Positions 1 to 9,339 of a DNA stretch of 64,000 nucleotides are shown one piece after another; positions within the stretch are counted from its first letter, which is position 1; each line of letters begins with the position of its first letter. The stretch comes from Deltaproteobacteria bacterium. Its GTDB lineage: Bacteria > Desulfobacterota > Deferrisomatia > Deferrisomatales > BM512. Location of the stretch: positions 94,572-158,571 of the forward strand of contig JAUVAU010000001.1 in NCBI GenBank assembly GCA_030591565.1. The letters are read 5' to 3'. A model generated the notes under the pieces. It was not told where the DNA came from. It did no database searches and saw only the letters and a list, made by a program, of their open reading frames with translations. Position numbers and translations under genes: made by a program.

Positions 1-1
1 C

Positions 2-1123
2 CACAAGATAATCAAGGCATCTCTCGATCGTTCGCCGCTCTATTCCGGTGTCATCGAGGGGGTTGGACCCCGCTACTGCCCCTCAATTGAAGATAAGGTA
101 ATCCGCTTCGCCGATAGGGAGCGCCACCAGATTTTTCTTGAACCTGAGGGGGTGCGTAGCTGTGAGATATACCCCAACGGCATCTCCACCAGCTTGCCCC
201 TGGACGTGCAGAGCCGGGTCGTAAGATCCATAGTGGGGCTGGAAAATGCTGAGATTGTGCGCCCTGGTTACGCCGTGGAGTATGACTACAGCGACCCCAC
301 CGATCTGCTGCCAACCCTTGAGTCCAAGCGGATGGAGGGCCTCTTCTTCGCCGGGCAGATAAATGGGACCAGCGGCTACGAGGAGGCTGCCGCCCAGGGG
401 CTTTTGGCCGGGATCAACGCTGCGAGGCGTGCCGGCGGGGCCGAGGGGGTGACGATAGCACGGCACGAAGGCTACCTGGGAGTGCTGGTGGACGACCTCG
501 TCACAAAGGGGACCAGGGAGCCCTACCGGATGTTCACCAGCCGCGCCGAGCACCGGCTGCTTCTTCGCGAGGACAATGCCGAGTACCGGCTGTCGCCGCT
601 GGCGGCCAGGGTAGGCGCGTTGGGTGAAGAGCGGACAAGAAAATTCAACACGAGAAAGCTTCAAGCCGCTGAGCTTATGGAGTTTATATCCCAGACCTTG
701 TTGAACCCAGGAGACGATACCGACCGCCTTTTTGATGAGTTGAAGAGCGCAAGGGTGCAATATCCGACACGGCTGATAGAGTTGTTGCGCCGCCCCGAGG
801 TGACAGTGAAACAGCTGGAAAAAGTTGTCACAGGATGGCCTGAGGCCGAGCAGCGGGTAAGGGACAAGGTGGAGATTGAGGTCAAATATGAGGGGTATAT
901 CAAGAGGGACCTTGAGGCGGTTGAGAAGATGGCGAAGCTTGACGGGTTGCGCATACCTTCGGACCTTGACTATGGCGAGGTGGAGGGTCTGACCGCAGAG
1001 ATTTGTCAGCTGCTTGTGTGTGGCAGGCCCATGACGCTTGGGCAAGCACAGCGTTTGCCTGGAATGAGTCCCGCCGCCGCCGCGTGCCTTCTGGTGTATC
1101 TCAGAAAGATCGGCGCGGCTTGA
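2..1123 (+). CDS. mnmG: tRNA uridine-5-carboxymethylaminomethyl modification enzyme MnmG (GidA), 5' truncated by window
   Basis: Open from window start; motifs [38 protein letters not shown] characteristic of MnmG. Confidence 0.95.
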   Translation, partial: HKIIKASLDRSPLYSGVIEGVGPRYCPSIEDKVIRFADRERHQIFLEPEGVRSCEIYPNGISTSLPLDVQSRVVRSIVGLENAEIVRPGYAVEYDYSDPTDLLPTLESKRMEGLFFAGQINGTSGYEEAAAQGLLAGINAARRAGGAEGVTIARHEGYLGVLVDDLVTKGTREPYRMFTSRAEHRLLLREDNAEYRLSPLAARVGALGEERTRKFNTRKLQAAELMEFISQTLLNPGDDTDRLFDELKSARVQYPTRLIELLRRPEVTVKQLEKVVTGWPEAEQRVRDKVEIEVKYEGYIKRDLEAVEKMAKLDGLRIPSDLDYGEVEGLTAEICQLLVCGRPMTLGQAQRLPGMSPAAAACLLVYLRKIGAA

Positions 1124-1731
1124 GCACCCGGTGGCGCCTGCTGGAAAAGGCAGGATTTGGACCCGATTTCACGCTCCTTGATGAGTATGTAAGTGAGCTT
1201 AATCGCTGGAATAAAGCGATACGCCTCGTGGGCCCCCGTGATGAGGAGGGGATCGCCAGACAGGTGGTGGATTCGCTTGGTCCCTTCTTTATAGAGCCCC
1301 CAACATTCCCGCTGCTGGATATAGGCAGCGGCGCGGGCCTCCCCGCCATTCCCCTGGCTTGTCTCTGGAGGGGTGAACGGGTCGTGTGTCTGGAACCAAG
1401 AGCAAAGCGGGCCAGCTTTTTGCGACATATGGTAAGACACCTTGGGCTTGATACGGTCGAAGTCGCCGAGGGGCGGGCGGAAGAGGTCATAAAGAGCGAC
1501 CCCGCAATGGCAGGGAGCTTTTCCACCGTAACGGCAAGGGCGGTGGCCTCGGTGGAAGAGTTGCTGGAGATGTCCCGGCCCTATCTCGCAAGCGAGGGCA
1601 AAGTCGTCCTGGGGCGTGGCCCGCAACCCCCCGTTATGGTGGAGGGGTGGCGTCTTCGCACCGATGAAAACTACCTGGGTCCAGGCGGCGAAAAAAGGAC
1701 CGTTCTCGTCTATCTCCCCGATAATCAATAA
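1120..1731 (+). CDS. rsmG: 16S rRNA (guanine527-N7)-methyltransferase RsmG (GidB)
   Basis: Follows mnmG with overlapping TTG start; motif [19 protein letters not shown] track 1003..1731, start trimmed to TTG 1120. Confidence 0.88.
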   Translation: MSTRWRLLEKAGFGPDFTLLDEYVSELNRWNKAIRLVGPRDEEGIARQVVDSLGPFFIEPPTFPLLDIGSGAGLPAIPLACLWRGERVVCLEPRAKRASFLRHMVRHLGLDTVEVAEGRAEEVIKSDPAMAGSFSTVTARAVASVEELLEMSRPYLASEGKVVLGRGPQPPVMVEGWRLRTDENYLGPGGEKRTVLVYLPDNQ

Positions 1732-1754
1732 GATAAGCGTTCCCCATATCTAAT

Positions 1755-1770
1755 TGTTTCACGTGAAACA
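1755..1770. promoter_or_regulatory. parS centromere site TGTTTCACGTGAAACA
   Basis: Exact consensus-type parS; core of a perfect 22-bp palindrome AATTGTTTCACGTGAAACAATT (1752-1773) just upstream of parAB. Confidence 0.95.
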
Positions 1771-1894
1771 ATTTTAGCGCCACAATCGCTCTGGCACCTG
1801 TGCGCCGCCCCGTGTTAAGGTCCGCCTCCTTGCTCCGAACAGCGTCGGGCCGAGGATTTTTTATGCCCAAGCGCTACCTTAAGCAGTAGGAAAA

Positions 1895-2650
1895 ATGGGA
1901 AAAATACTCTGTGTAGCCAATCAAAAAGGTGGTGTCGGCAAAACCACTACCGCAGTCAACCTTGCAGCATCACTGGCGATTTCCGACCAGCGAGTGTTGA
2001 TGGTGGACCTGGACCCACAGGCCAACGCCTCTGCTGGCGTGGGCGTCAGGGGGCAGGACGGCATCCCCGGTACCTACGAGCTGCTCACCTCGTCGATTGA
2101 AACCGTAAAGACGATCCACACTACGGAGCTGGAGAACTTGCACCTTATCCCCTCGGGCCGCGATCTTGTCGGTGCGCAGGTGGAGCTTGTCCAGGCTCCC
2201 CGGCGTGAATATCTACTGAAAAATGCCCTGGTGAAGGTGGCCGACCGGTATGACTATATATTGATCGATTGCCCGCCCAGCCTCGGTTTGCTCACGCTCA
2301 ACGCGCTTGTTGCGGCGCAAACGGTGCTGATCCCCATGCAGTGCGAGTATTACGCGCTGGAGGGGTTGGGCCAGCTGCTCCACACCATTCAGCGCGTCAA
2401 ACGAAAACTCAATCCCGGTCTGGATGTGGAGGGTATACTGCTCACCATGTTTGACGGGAGGAACAACCTGAGCCGCCAAGTGGTCGCGGAAGTAAGCAAA
2501 CACTTTGGCCCCAAGGTCTTTAAAACGATAATTCCACGAAACGTACGTCTGAGCGAAGCGCCCAGCCACGGCCAGCCAGCCATTATCTACGATCCGCGCT
2601 CAGCCGGGGCCCAGGGTTACCTTGGCCTCGCCAAAGAGATGCTGGGTTAA
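1895..2650 (+). CDS. parA: Chromosome partitioning ATPase ParA/Soj
   Basis: Walker A KGGVGKTTTAVNLAA, LMVDLDPQANAS. Confidence 0.96.
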   Translation: MGKILCVANQKGGVGKTTTAVNLAASLAISDQRVLMVDLDPQANASAGVGVRGQDGIPGTYELLTSSIETVKTIHTTELENLHLIPSGRDLVGAQVELVQAPRREYLLKNALVKVADRYDYILIDCPPSLGLLTLNALVAAQTVLIPMQCEYYALEGLGQLLHTIQRVKRKLNPGLDVEGILLTMFDGRNNLSRQVVAEVSKHFGPKVFKTIIPRNVRLSEAPSHGQPAIIYDPRSAGAQGYLGLAKEMLG

Positions 2651-2666
2651 CAGGGGAGTAGTGAAC

Positions 2667-3524
2667 ATGTCCATTGAGAAGAGCAAGAAAAGATCGGCCC
2701 TGGGGATGGGGCTCGACGCGTTGCTGCCCGACAACCTCCAGGGCGATTTCTTCCTCTGTGCTGTCGAGGATATCAGGCCCAGCAAGTCGCAGCCGAGAAA
2801 ACATTTCAACGCTGTCTCCATCGAAGAGCTTGCCGCCTCCATACACGAGAAGGGGCTCATCCAGCCGCTGGTGCTGCGAAAGCTTGGCCCCGGTGAAGGG
2901 TATGAACTGATTGCAGGCGAGCGACGCTGGCGCGCTGCGCAAAAGGCCGGAATCATGGAGGTTCCAGCAATAATCAGACAAGCCGAGGATGACGAGGTCA
3001 TGGAGCTTGCGCTTGTGGAAAACCTCCAGCGCGAAGACCTGAACCCTGTGGACGAGGCCCGCGCCTACAAGCTGCTGATGGACACTACCTTAATGACGCA
3101 GGAACAGATCGCCGCGCGCATCGGCAAGTCACGCGTTGCGGTTGCCAACGCCGTGCGGCTGCTCACCCTCGATCCCACGGCGCTCGAAGCGTTGACAGAG
3201 GGCAAGATCAGCGCCGGTCATGCGCGTGCGCTCCTCTCCGCCCCCGAGCAGCGGCGCAAGCCCCTGTTGCGCGAGATCATTGAGCGGGGCCTCTCGGTGC
3301 GCCAGACTGAAGAGCAGGCCAAGAAGACACCCAGGCAGGCCAGCCGCCAGCCGGTAAAGAAAGACCCCAACCTCAAGGCGCTGGAGCTGCGCCTCTCCCG
3401 CGCGCTGGGCACCAAGGTCCACCTGAGACCGGGCAAGGGTAAGGGCAGCGGCTCCATCTCCGTCGCCTACACGAGCCTGGACGATCTCGACCGGCTGATG
3501 GAGCTGTTTGAGAATATAAAATAA
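2667..3524 (+). CDS. parB: Chromosome partitioning protein ParB/Spo0J
   Basis: RSALGMGLDALLP N-terminus, SQPRKHF, ELIAGERRWRAAQ, ENLQREDLNPVDEA. Confidence 0.96.
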   Translation: MSIEKSKKRSALGMGLDALLPDNLQGDFFLCAVEDIRPSKSQPRKHFNAVSIEELAASIHEKGLIQPLVLRKLGPGEGYELIAGERRWRAAQKAGIMEVPAIIRQAEDDEVMELALVENLQREDLNPVDEARAYKLLMDTTLMTQEQIAARIGKSRVAVANAVRLLTLDPTALEALTEGKISAGHARALLSAPEQRRKPLLREIIERGLSVRQTEEQAKKTPRQASRQPVKKDPNLKALELRLSRALGTKVHLRPGKGKGSGSISVAYTSLDDLDRLMELFENIK

Positions 3525-3606
3525 GCTTAATTATATCACGTTGTTAAGCTGTGGAGGCATAGCGTTGTGGCAATTTGACCACAAACAGTCGGGGAAGGGG
3601 GACCAT

Positions 3607-3861
3607 ATGCGGGAGACTATCCGGCAGATGGGGCTCGTATCCCAACTGGGCCTCACCATCGCCGCCGCCATCCTCATCTCCCTGGGGCTGGGCCACCTCA
3701 TGGATATATGGACTGGAAGCAAGATGGGCTGGAAGCTCGCGAGTCTGCCCCTGGGCATCGCGTCGGGCTATTGGGCTGCGTACCAGCTGGTCGGCGACAT
3801 GCTCGGCAAGAAGAAAGGTCCGGCCAAACGAGGCCATGACAAACGAGACAGTGATGGTTGA
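3607..3861 (+). CDS. AtpZ/AtpI-like small ATP synthase accessory membrane protein
   Basis: Small protein with two predicted TM segments (LTIAAAILISLGLGHLMDIWTG...ASLPLGIASGYWAAYQLV) directly upstream of the Fo genes. Confidence 0.75.
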   Translation: MRETIRQMGLVSQLGLTIAAAILISLGLGHLMDIWTGSKMGWKLASLPLGIASGYWAAYQLVGDMLGKKKGPAKRGHDKRDSDG

Positions 3862-4216
3862 CGAGCTGGCCCGCTTTCGACGAAGCTCCACCGGGGTGCT
3901 TCTCTATGCGCTCGTGGGTATCGGGGTGCTCTCGGCCGGACTCCTGGCCTTTGCCACTCTTCCCGCCGGGGTGGGTTTCGCCCTTGGGGGCATATGCGGG
4001 ACGTTCGCCCTCAAGGTCTCCATCGAAGAGATAGCCCGCAGGAGCCGGTTGGACCCCGAAGAGGCACTCCGCCTCTCTCGAAAAGCCCGATTCAAGCGGC
4101 TCTGCATTCGCGCTGTACCGTTGATAATCGGCGCTGCCTCGCCCCACGTCAACTTCGCAGCCACGGTGGCGGGGGTGTTTTTCCCCAATATTATATTGCT
4201 GATCAAGGGCCGCTGA
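3836..4216 (+). CDS. AtpI-like ATP synthase accessory membrane protein
   Basis: Four hydrophobic segments, position between the AtpZ-like gene and atpB; overlaps the preceding ORF. Confidence 0.65.
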   Translation: MTNETVMVDELARFRRSSTGVLLYALVGIGVLSAGLLAFATLPAGVGFALGGICGTFALKVSIEEIARRSRLDPEEALRLSRKARFKRLCIRAVPLIIGAASPHVNFAATVAGVFFPNIILLIKGR

Positions 4217-4304
4217 CTCCCTGCCCCTGCTTGTTCGGCAGGTTTATCGTGATATCGTTTCAATAGCTACTGGTGCGTGGGACTTCAGGTAGGAAAGTCG
4301 GGAA

Positions 4305-4979
4305 ATGAACGATATCCTCAACCCGAGCCAATGGGTTTTCGCTATTGGCGACGCCAGCTTCGCGCTCAACGCCGAGACGGTTGTGATGAGCCTCTTTGCT
4401 GCGCTGGCGCTGGTTTTGCTATCATACGCTGCGTCGCGCAGGGTCAGCATGGTCCCCAATATCCTGCAAAACTCGGCGGAGATGTTCGTCGAAGGCTTCT
4501 TTGACCTCACCTCCAGCTCCCTTGGCGCACGCGGTTCGCGCTACTTCGCGCTCATCGCCACTACCTTCCTGTATATACTGATCTCCAACTGGATGGGGGT
4601 GGCCCCCTATTTGTCCGAGCCGACGAGGGATTTAAACACCACGCTGGCCCTGGCCCTCATAGGTTTTTCCGTCGCCCACTACTCTGCAATAAGGGTCAAG
4701 GGGTTCAAGGGGTACGTGAAGGCGTACTTCGAGCCCTTTTTCCTCATATTCCCCCTCAACGTAATCGGCGAGCTGGCAAAGGTCGTCTCGCTCTCCTTCC
4801 GGCTTTATGGAAACATCATGGGCGGGGCGGTGATAATCCTGGTCGTCTCCGATCTGGTGAGGCAGCTGGTATTGCCGCCGTTGATGATGATCTTTTTCGG
4901 GTTTTTCGTGGGCACAGTGCAGGCGTTCGTCTTCGCCATGCTCACCCTCACCTATATATCTCTTGCGGTGAGGGACTAG
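4305..4979 (+). CDS. atpB: ATP synthase Fo subunit a
   Basis: LSFRLYGNIMGG with stator Arg; GTVQAFVFAMLTLTYI near C-terminus. Confidence 0.95.
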   Translation: MNDILNPSQWVFAIGDASFALNAETVVMSLFAALALVLLSYAASRRVSMVPNILQNSAEMFVEGFFDLTSSSLGARGSRYFALIATTFLYILISNWMGVAPYLSEPTRDLNTTLALALIGFSVAHYSAIRVKGFKGYVKAYFEPFFLIFPLNVIGELAKVVSLSFRLYGNIMGGAVIILVVSDLVRQLVLPPLMMIFFGFFVGTVQAFVFAMLTLTYISLAVRD

Positions 4980-4982
4980 GTG

Positions 4983-5708
4983 ATGATCAATCCCGTTCAC
5001 CTCTCCGACGCAGCCGCCTACCTGGGCGCGGGACTCTGTATGGGGCTGGGGGCGTTGGGCTCCGCCGTGGGGGAGGGCAAGACCGCCGCCAACACCGCCG
5101 AGTCGATGGCGAGGCAGCCGGGAGCGTCGGAAGATCTTTTGAAGACGATGCTGGTGGGTCAGGCGGTGGCTGAGTCGGCGTCAATCTTCTCCCTGGTTGT
5201 TGCCGTATTGCTTATTTTTGGAGAGCGAGCCGGTACCGGCGTGGAGGCGATGTCGCTCTTCACTGCCGGGTTGTGCATGGGCACCGGCGCGCTGGGGCCG
5301 GGCTATGGCAGCGGGCTTGCTGCAAAAGCTGCGACCCTGTCGGTGGGCAGGAACCCGCACAGTCACACACGTGTGCAGACCACGATGCTGGTGGGCCAGG
5401 CTGTCGCCCAGACCCCGGCGGTCTTTGCCCTGATGATCTCGTTTCTGTTGATCTTCAGGCAATCTCCGCTGGGGTGGGGCCTGGAAACCCTGGCCGCGAC
5501 GCTGGCGGCGGGGGTGAGCGTGGGCGTGGGGGCGATTGGTCCGGCCATAGGCTCCGGTTACGCGGCCTCGGCGGCGGTCGAGGGTGTGGCAAAGAACCCC
5601 ACCCATTCAACTACTCTAATAAGGACTATGCTGCTCGGCCAGGCCATATGCCAGTCGACAGCGATCTACGCACTTTTGGTTTCTCTAATCCTCTTGTATA
5701 TGGTGTGA
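4983..5708 (+). CDS. atpE: ATP synthase Fo subunit c, fused triple-hairpin (6 TM) form
   Basis: Three consecutive c-subunit hairpins in one ORF (GEG..ESAS; GSG..QTPA; GSG..QSTA), each with an R/K-x-P loop. Confidence 0.93.
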   Translation: MINPVHLSDAAAYLGAGLCMGLGALGSAVGEGKTAANTAESMARQPGASEDLLKTMLVGQAVAESASIFSLVVAVLLIFGERAGTGVEAMSLFTAGLCMGTGALGPGYGSGLAAKAATLSVGRNPHSHTRVQTTMLVGQAVAQTPAVFALMISFLLIFRQSPLGWGLETLAATLAAGVSVGVGAIGPAIGSGYAASAAVEGVAKNPTHSTTLIRTMLLGQAICQSTAIYALLVSLILLYMV

Positions 5709-5730
5709 GGCGTGAAAGGAGATCGGGAAG

Positions 5731-5979
5731 ATGGAAATAACCGGAACTGAATTGGTGAGAGCTGCCGCGCTGCTGGGTGCGGGCATAGCCATGGGCTTTG
5801 GTGCGATAGGGCCGGGAATAGGGGAGGGGTTTACCGCCGGAAAGGCGTGTGAAGGTATCGCGCGCGCGCCGGAGCATGCGAACCTGCTGACCCGGACGAT
5901 GCTGGTGGGGCAAGCGGTTTCAGAATCGACCGGCATTTATGCCCTGGTCGTGGCGCTGCTGCTGATTTTTGTAGTGTAG
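5731..5979 (+). CDS. atpE: ATP synthase Fo subunit c, single hairpin with two carboxylates
   Basis: [20 protein letters not shown]...[21 protein letters not shown]. Confidence 0.95.
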   Translation: MEITGTELVRAAALLGAGIAMGFGAIGPGIGEGFTAGKACEGIARAPEHANLLTRTMLVGQAVSESTGIYALVVALLLIFVV

Positions 5980-6106
5980 AAAACAGCAGAGATGGCTGAC
6001 CTGTGAACTACTGTAATTTTCGGTGGTTACGGTGTTAGTGCGGAGCAATAGCGGACACGCGCTGCTTGTGAAAAAGAGTTTTTCCGGTTTAGTGCAAAAA
6101 ACCGGT

Positions 6107-6134
6107 TTGAATTCATGCATATTTAATGTATTAT
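6107..6134 (+). promoter_or_regulatory. Putative internal promoter TTGAAT-N16-TATTAT within the ATP synthase locus
   Basis: In the 270-bp AT-richer gap between the c and b' genes; preceded by inverted repeat CCGGTTT(6084-6090)/AAACCGG(6099-6105). Confidence 0.5.
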
Positions 6135-6252
6135 CGCGCGCGCTTTGGCAGGGGGCCCGTAATGGTCCCGTTGTCATGGTTTTGAGCTGCTTTTTAAAAT
6201 TGTTTGTTCATTGCTCGTTTTTTAGCTTTATGAGCTGGGAGGATCTTTAGCT

Positions 6253-6681
6253 GTGACGATCATTCCTAATCTCACCCTGGTTTTTCAGATAGTCCTCTTC
6301 CTCGTCCTCATGGTTATTCTGGACAAGGTACTGTTCAAGCCCATGTTAAAGGTCTTGGACGAGCGCAAGGCACGCACCGAGGGACGCCGCAAAAGCGCCG
6401 AGGAAGCTGAAACGAAGGCCGAGACGATCTGGGAAGACTACCAGACCAAAATTGCCGCCGCTCGCACCGAGGCCGACAAGGCCCGCACCGTCCTGGTAAA
6501 ACAGGGCGATGAAGAGCGTGCGACGATCACCGCCGCAGCTACCGCCGAGGCCGACAAGACCGTAGCCGAGGTCAAGGCCAAGGTCGCCACCGAAGCCGAC
6601 GCTGCCCAGGAAGTTCTCAAGGGGCAGATCGACGCGCTGGCCGGCGAGATGGCTGAGAAGATTTTGGGGAGGGCCATCTGA
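6253..6681 (+). CDS. atpF: ATP synthase Fo subunit b'
   Basis: One TM then long charged helix; LDKVLFKPMLKVLDERKARTEGRRKSAEEAE; first of two b-type genes. Confidence 0.9.
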   Translation: MTIIPNLTLVFQIVLFLVLMVILDKVLFKPMLKVLDERKARTEGRRKSAEEAETKAETIWEDYQTKIAAARTEADKARTVLVKQGDEERATITAAATAEADKTVAEVKAKVATEADAAQEVLKGQIDALAGEMAEKILGRAI

Positions 6682-7259
6682 TGAGCTCCTTTATCAAGTC
6701 CTTCGTCCTCGTATGCGTAGCGCTTGCACTGCCCGCCGTGGCTTTGGCCTCTGGCGGCGGAGCTGAAGCTGCCCACTCCAACCCCTGGATGGACCTGGCG
6801 TTCAAGTTCGTCAACTTCTTCATCCTCGTCGGCATCCTCTGGTATGTGCTGAAGGGAATCATTCCCCAGGCTCTTCGCGATCGTAAAGATGGGATCGCAA
6901 AGGAGCTGAAAGAGGCGTTGGCCGCCAAGGAAGAAGCCGAGACCAAACTCTCCGATTTTGAGGGCAAGGTCGCCAATCTCCAGGCTGAAATAGCCGAGAT
7001 GATGGAAAATTTCGCGGTCGAAGGCGCGAACCAGAAGAAGAAGATCATCGCCGAGGCCAAGGTGGCCGCCGAAAATATCAAAAAGAATGCAGCCGCCGCC
7101 GGCGAGCGCGAAGCACTGAGAGCTACCGAAGAGCTGAAAAGCGAAGCGGTACGGCTGGCGCTTGAAGCCGCCCAGAGGATATTGGCTGAAAGCTACAGCG
7201 CAGAAGATCAGAAGCGTGCGCTGGAGCAGACCATCGAGAAGATCGAGGGGATACATTGA
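6681..7259 (+). CDS. atpF: ATP synthase Fo subunit b
   Basis: FVNFFILVGILWYVLKGIIPQALRDRKDGI plus long helix. Confidence 0.92.
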   Translation: MSSFIKSFVLVCVALALPAVALASGGGAEAAHSNPWMDLAFKFVNFFILVGILWYVLKGIIPQALRDRKDGIAKELKEALAAKEEAETKLSDFEGKVANLQAEIAEMMENFAVEGANQKKKIIAEAKVAAENIKKNAAAAGEREALRATEELKSEAVRLALEAAQRILAESYSAEDQKRALEQTIEKIEGIH

Positions 7260-7798
7260 TCAAGACGAGAATAGCAAAGCGTTATGCTCGCGCACTGTTT
7301 GAGCTGGCCTCGGAAGAGGGCAGCATTGAGCAAGTGGGTCAGGACCTGGCGAAAGTCAAGGTCGTATTCACCACCGAAGCCACTGTACGCAGTGGCCTGA
7401 CCAGCCCGGTCAACGGTCCGAAAGTAAAGGCTCAGGTTCTCGGCGCTCTGGTCGAAGCCATGGGTTTGGGCAAGATGTTCGGCAACTTCCTGCGTGTTGT
7501 TCTTGATGCGCGCAAGATAGAGGTTCTTCCTCTGATAGAAGAGGAATACTCCGCGATGGCCGATGAGGCCACGGGCAAGCTCAGGGGCGTCGCAACCGCT
7601 CCCGCCGCGCTTGACGAAGCGGCTCTGAAAAAACTTTCTTCCGCTCTCACCAAAGCTTTGGGCAAAGAGGTCATCCTCGTAGCCGAAACCGACCCCACCC
7701 TGTTGGGCGGTGTCGTGGCGAGAGTGGGTAATTTAGTATTTGACGCTAGTGTGAAAACTCAGCTTCAACGGATGAAGGAAACCTTGGTTAAGGGGTAA
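7256..7798 (+). CDS. atpH: ATP synthase F1 subunit delta
   Basis: [17 protein letters not shown]; position between b and alpha. Confidence 0.94.
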   Translation: MIKTRIAKRYARALFELASEEGSIEQVGQDLAKVKVVFTTEATVRSGLTSPVNGPKVKAQVLGALVEAMGLGKMFGNFLRVVLDARKIEVLPLIEEEYSAMADEATGKLRGVATAPAALDEAALKKLSSALTKALGKEVILVAETDPTLLGGVVARVGNLVFDASVKTQLQRMKETLVKG

Positions 7799-7805
7799 GC
7801 AAACT

Positions 7806-9317
7806 ATGCAAATCCGTGCCGAAGAAATTACAGAAATCATCAAATCGAAGGTCAAAAACTTCGAAGTCGAGCTTGACGTTGCCGAGACTGGCGTTGTTCT
7901 AAACGTTGGTGACGGTATCGCTCGTATCCACGGCCTGGAAAAATGTATGGCCGGCGAGCTGCTGGAATTTCCCGGCGGCATCATGGGTATGGCGCTCAAC
8001 CTTGAAGAAGACAACGTGGGTGTAGCCGTCCTGGGCGAGTGCAACCACATCAAGGAAGGCGACACGGTCAAGCGCACCGGCGACATCGTCTCCGTGCCGG
8101 TCGGCGACGCCATGCTGGGACGAGTGGTCGATCCGCTGGGCAACCCGATCGATGGCCTGGGCGATATTGATACTGCGGAGACCCGCGTCATCGACATCAA
8201 GGCCCCCGGCATCGTCGATCGCCAGCCCGTTAACCAGCCGCTCCAGACTGGTATCAAGGCGATTGATTCGATGGTGCCCATCGGACGTGGACAGCGCGAG
8301 CTGATCATCGGTGACCGCCAGACCGGCAAGACCGCTGTTGCGATCGATACGATCATCAACCAAAAGGGTGGCGATTGTGTCTGCATCTACGTAGCGATCG
8401 GGCAGAAGCGCTCCACCGTCGCGCAGGTCGTGGCGAAGCTCAAGGAGTTCGACGCGATGGATTACACCATCGTCGTAGCCGCAACCGCTTCCGAGCCCGC
8501 CCCGCTCCAGTACATCGCACCCTTCGCGGGTTGCACCATGGGCGAGCACTTTCGCGACACCGAACGCCACGCGCTCATTATCTATGATGATTTGAGCAAG
8601 CAGGCCGTCTCCTATCGTCAGCTCTCCCTGCTGCTTCGTCGTCCTCCCGGACGTGAAGCGTATCCCGGTGACGTCTTCTACCTCCACTCAAGACTCCTCG
8701 AGCGCGCAGCCAAGCTTTCCGATGAAAAGGGTGCCGGTTCTCTTACCGCGCTGCCCGTCATCGAAACCCAGGCCGGCGACGTCTCGGCGTATATCCCGAC
8801 CAACGTCATCTCTATCACCGACGGTCAGATATTCCTTGAGAGTGATCTCTTCTTCTCCGGCGTGCGTCCGGCGATCAACGTCGGCCTCTCGGTTTCACGA
8901 GTTGGCGGTGCCGCGCAGATCAAAGCGATGAAGTCGGTCGCAGGCTCCTTGCGTCTCGATTTGGCCCAGTTCCGTGAGCTGGAAGCGTTCGCGCAGTTTG
9001 GCTCCGACCTGGACAAGGCGACCCAGCAGCAGCTCGCACGTGGCGCACGTCTGGTCGAGATTCTCAAACAGGGCCAGTACGTGCCCCTGCCGATTGAAAA
9101 GCAGGTCATTCTTATCTACGCAGCCATCAACGGCTACACGGATGGACATAAAGAGAGCGCTTTGGGCGATTTTGAAGTCAAGCTCTACGACTTCATCGAG
9201 AGCCGCTTCCCCGAGATCTACACGAAGATTCGCGAAGAGAAGCAGCTTTCCGATGAATTGACCCAGACCATCAATGGTGCATTGGAAGAGTTCAACAAGG
9301 TATTTGTCGCCGAATAA
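7806..9317 (+). CDS. atpA: ATP synthase F1 subunit alpha
   Basis: [49 protein letters not shown]. Confidence 0.98.
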   Translation: MQIRAEEITEIIKSKVKNFEVELDVAETGVVLNVGDGIARIHGLEKCMAGELLEFPGGIMGMALNLEEDNVGVAVLGECNHIKEGDTVKRTGDIVSVPVGDAMLGRVVDPLGNPIDGLGDIDTAETRVIDIKAPGIVDRQPVNQPLQTGIKAIDSMVPIGRGQRELIIGDRQTGKTAVAIDTIINQKGGDCVCIYVAIGQKRSTVAQVVAKLKEFDAMDYTIVVAATASEPAPLQYIAPFAGCTMGEHFRDTERHALIIYDDLSKQAVSYRQLSLLLRRPPGREAYPGDVFYLHSRLLERAAKLSDEKGAGSLTALPVIETQAGDVSAYIPTNVISITDGQIFLESDLFFSGVRPAINVGLSVSRVGGAAQIKAMKSVAGSLRLDLAQFRELEAFAQFGSDLDKATQQQLARGARLVEILKQGQYVPLPIEKQVILIYAAINGYTDGHKESALGDFEVKLYDFIESRFPEIYTKIREEKQLSDELTQTINGALEEFNKVFVAE

Positions 9318-9339
9318 TACAATCGGGAGACCGTAGCCA

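Noticed and set aside
5181-5606. Antisense and alternative-frame ORFs overlapping the c subunit and many other genes
   Set aside because: High-GC shadow ORFs with low-complexity Arg/Pro/Ser content and no motifs
6023-6250. 75-aa ORF in the gap before b'
   Set aside because: No RBS or recognisable features; overlaps the predicted promoter
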